Positions 5,130-6,177 of a DNA stretch of 6,177 bases are shown piece by piece. The first letter of the stretch is position 1. Every line of letters starts with the position of its first letter. A program made the translations under genes and the position numbers. The notes beneath the pieces were generated by a model. The model was not told where the DNA came from. It saw only the letters and a list, made by a program, of their open reading frames with translations, and did not search any database. The stretch is taken from assembly GCA_016649675.1 (NCBI GenBank), contig JAENXG010000146.1:1-6177 (forward strand), given 5' to 3'. Origin of the DNA: Methyloceanibacter sp. (GTDB lineage: Bacteria > Pseudomonadota > Alphaproteobacteria > Rhizobiales > Methyloligellaceae).

Positions 5130-6177
5130 CTACTCCGCCGCGATCAGCGGCTCGGCGATCCGCCGCGCCTGGCGCGAGAGCTCCTCATACTCCTCCTGCC
5201 ACTCCGACGGCCCGTTCGACGGCATCACCTGCACGGCCGTCACCTTGTATTCGGGGCAGTTGGTGGCCCAGTCGGAGAACTCGGTGGTCACCACGTTCAC
5301 CTGCGTGCTCGGGTGATGGAAGGTGGTGTAGACCACGCCCGGCGCCACGCGCTCGGTGATCTCTGCCCTGAGGCTCGTCTCGCCGGCGCGGCTTGCAAGC
5401 TTCACCCAGTCGCCGTCGCGCACGCCGCGCTGCTCGGCGTCGTGGGGATGGATCTCGAGGCGATCCTCCTCGTGCCAGACGACATTGGCGGTGCGCCGCG
5501 TCTGCGCGCCGACATTGTACTGGCTCAAGATGCGCCCGGTGGTGAGCAGCAGCGGGTAGCGGGGCCCGGTCTTCTCGTCGGTCGCCACGTACTCGGTGAT
5601 GACGAACTTGCCCTTGCCGCGCACGAAGCCGTTGATGTGCATGATCGGCGTGCCTTCCGGCGCGTTGGCGTTGCAGGGCCACTGCACCGAGCCGAGCTCG
5701 TCGAGCTTCTTGAAGGAGACGTCGGCGAAGGTGGGCGTGAGCTTTGCCACCTCGTCCATGATCTCAGATGGATGGTCGTAGTGCATGGGATAGCCAAGCG
5801 CGTTGGAGAGGAGCTGGGTGATCTCCCAGTCCTCGTAGCCGTTGCGCGGCGCCATCACCTTGCGAACCCTTTGGATGCGCCGCTCGGCATTGGTGAAGGT
5901 GCCGTTTTTCTCGAGGAAGGTCGAGCCCGGCAGGAAGACGTGGGCGTAGTTCGCCGTCTCGATGAGGAACAGGTCCTGCACCACCACGCACTCCATGGCG
6001 GCAAGGCCTGCGGCCATGTGCTGCGTGTTCGGGTCGGACTGGAGGATGTCCTCGCCCTGGATGTAGAGGCCCTTGAACGAGCCGTCGACCGCGGCATCCA
6101 TCATGTTGGGAATGCGCAGGCCCGGCTCTTCATCGAGCGGCCGTCCCCACAGCGCCTCGAACATGGCGCGGGTGGCG
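5130..6177 (-). CDS. fdsA: NAD-dependent formate dehydrogenase alpha subunit, C-terminal part (partial)
   Basis: The gene enters from the right edge; 348 residues are seen, roughly the last third of a protein usually near 950 aa, ending in LIAAE and TAG at 5132-5130. The Met at 6164 is internal (preceded in frame by ATRA). The first half belongs to the molybdopterin oxidoreductase core: GLYIQGEDILQSDPN, QDLFLIETANYAHVFLPG, EKNGTFTNAERRIQ. The second half is the molybdopterin-dinucleotide-binding domain: LLLTTGRILSQYN, EIHPHDAEQRGVRDGDWV, GVVYTTFHHP, TNCPEYKVTAVQV. The catalytic Cys/Sec region and Fe-S domains would be outside the window. It is the cytoplasmic catalytic subunit with bis-MGD cofactor, oxidising formate to CO2 and passing electrons to the NAD-reducing subunits FdsB/FdsG, expected further right. 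fdsD and modB follow on the same strand. Confidence 0.95.
   Translation of the reverse strand, partial: ATRAMFEALWGRPLDEEPGLRIPNMMDAAVDGSFKGLYIQGEDILQSDPNTQHMAAGLAAMECVVVQDLFLIETANYAHVFLPGSTFLEKNGTFTNAERRIQRVRKVMAPRNGYEDWEITQLLSNALGYPMHYDHPSEIMDEVAKLTPTFADVSFKKLDELGSVQWPCNANAPEGTPIMHINGFVRGKGKFVITEYVATDEKTGPRYPLLLTTGRILSQYNVGAQTRRTANVVWHEEDRLEIHPHDAEQRGVRDGDWVKLASRAGETSLRAEITERVAPGVVYTTFHHPSTQVNVVTTEFSDWATNCPEYKVTAVQVMPSNGPSEWQEEYEELSRQARRIAEPLIAAE

Noticed and set aside
5185..5991. Other - strand frames inside fdsA
   Set aside because: They are out-of-frame readings with Arg/Ala/Ser-rich products; the fdsA frame is unambiguous.

Overview
The window is GC-rich and looks like an alphaproteobacterial methylotroph, most likely of the order Hyphomicrobiales. 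Three things point there: PQQ/methanol-oxidation accessory genes, a soluble NAD-dependent formate dehydrogenase (fds) operon, and an intergenic palindromic repeat of a type common in that order. The genus cannot be fixed from the sequence.

Left part (1-1261, + strand): the tail of one small c-type cytochrome (1-203), a short region with a 51-codon reading frame that has a perfect Shine-Dalgarno (393-548), and a complete exported monoheme cytochrome c (560-1186) paralogous to the first. The unit closes with a strong intrinsic terminator (1227-1261). The complete cytochrome resembles the cytochrome cL / XoxG group that accepts electrons from PQQ methanol dehydrogenases.

Middle part (1262-3912, + strand): a non-coding stretch with weak dyads, then a two-gene unit. 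The first gene is an exported substrate-binding protein of the ABC system linked to PQQ-dependent alcohol oxidation (1556-2920). The second is an exported seven-bladed YVTN-type beta-propeller (2941-3912). The ATPase and permease that usually accompany these two are not in the window.

Between the convergent halves (3937-4026) lies a long compound inverted repeat that could act as a two-way terminator.

Right part (4050-6177, - strand): reading leftward, the C-terminal third of formate dehydrogenase alpha subunit fdsA, the small delta subunit fdsD, and a molybdate-type ABC permease modB. modB stands without modA or modC here, and probably serves the metal supply of the bis-MGD formate dehydrogenase.

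Taken together, the + strand holds periplasmic accessories of methanol oxidation and the - strand holds the last step of C1 oxidation, formate to CO2. All main genes belong to families I recognise. What is unusual is the arrangement: tandem cytochromes, a binding protein and propeller without a transporter, and a lone modB after fdsD.
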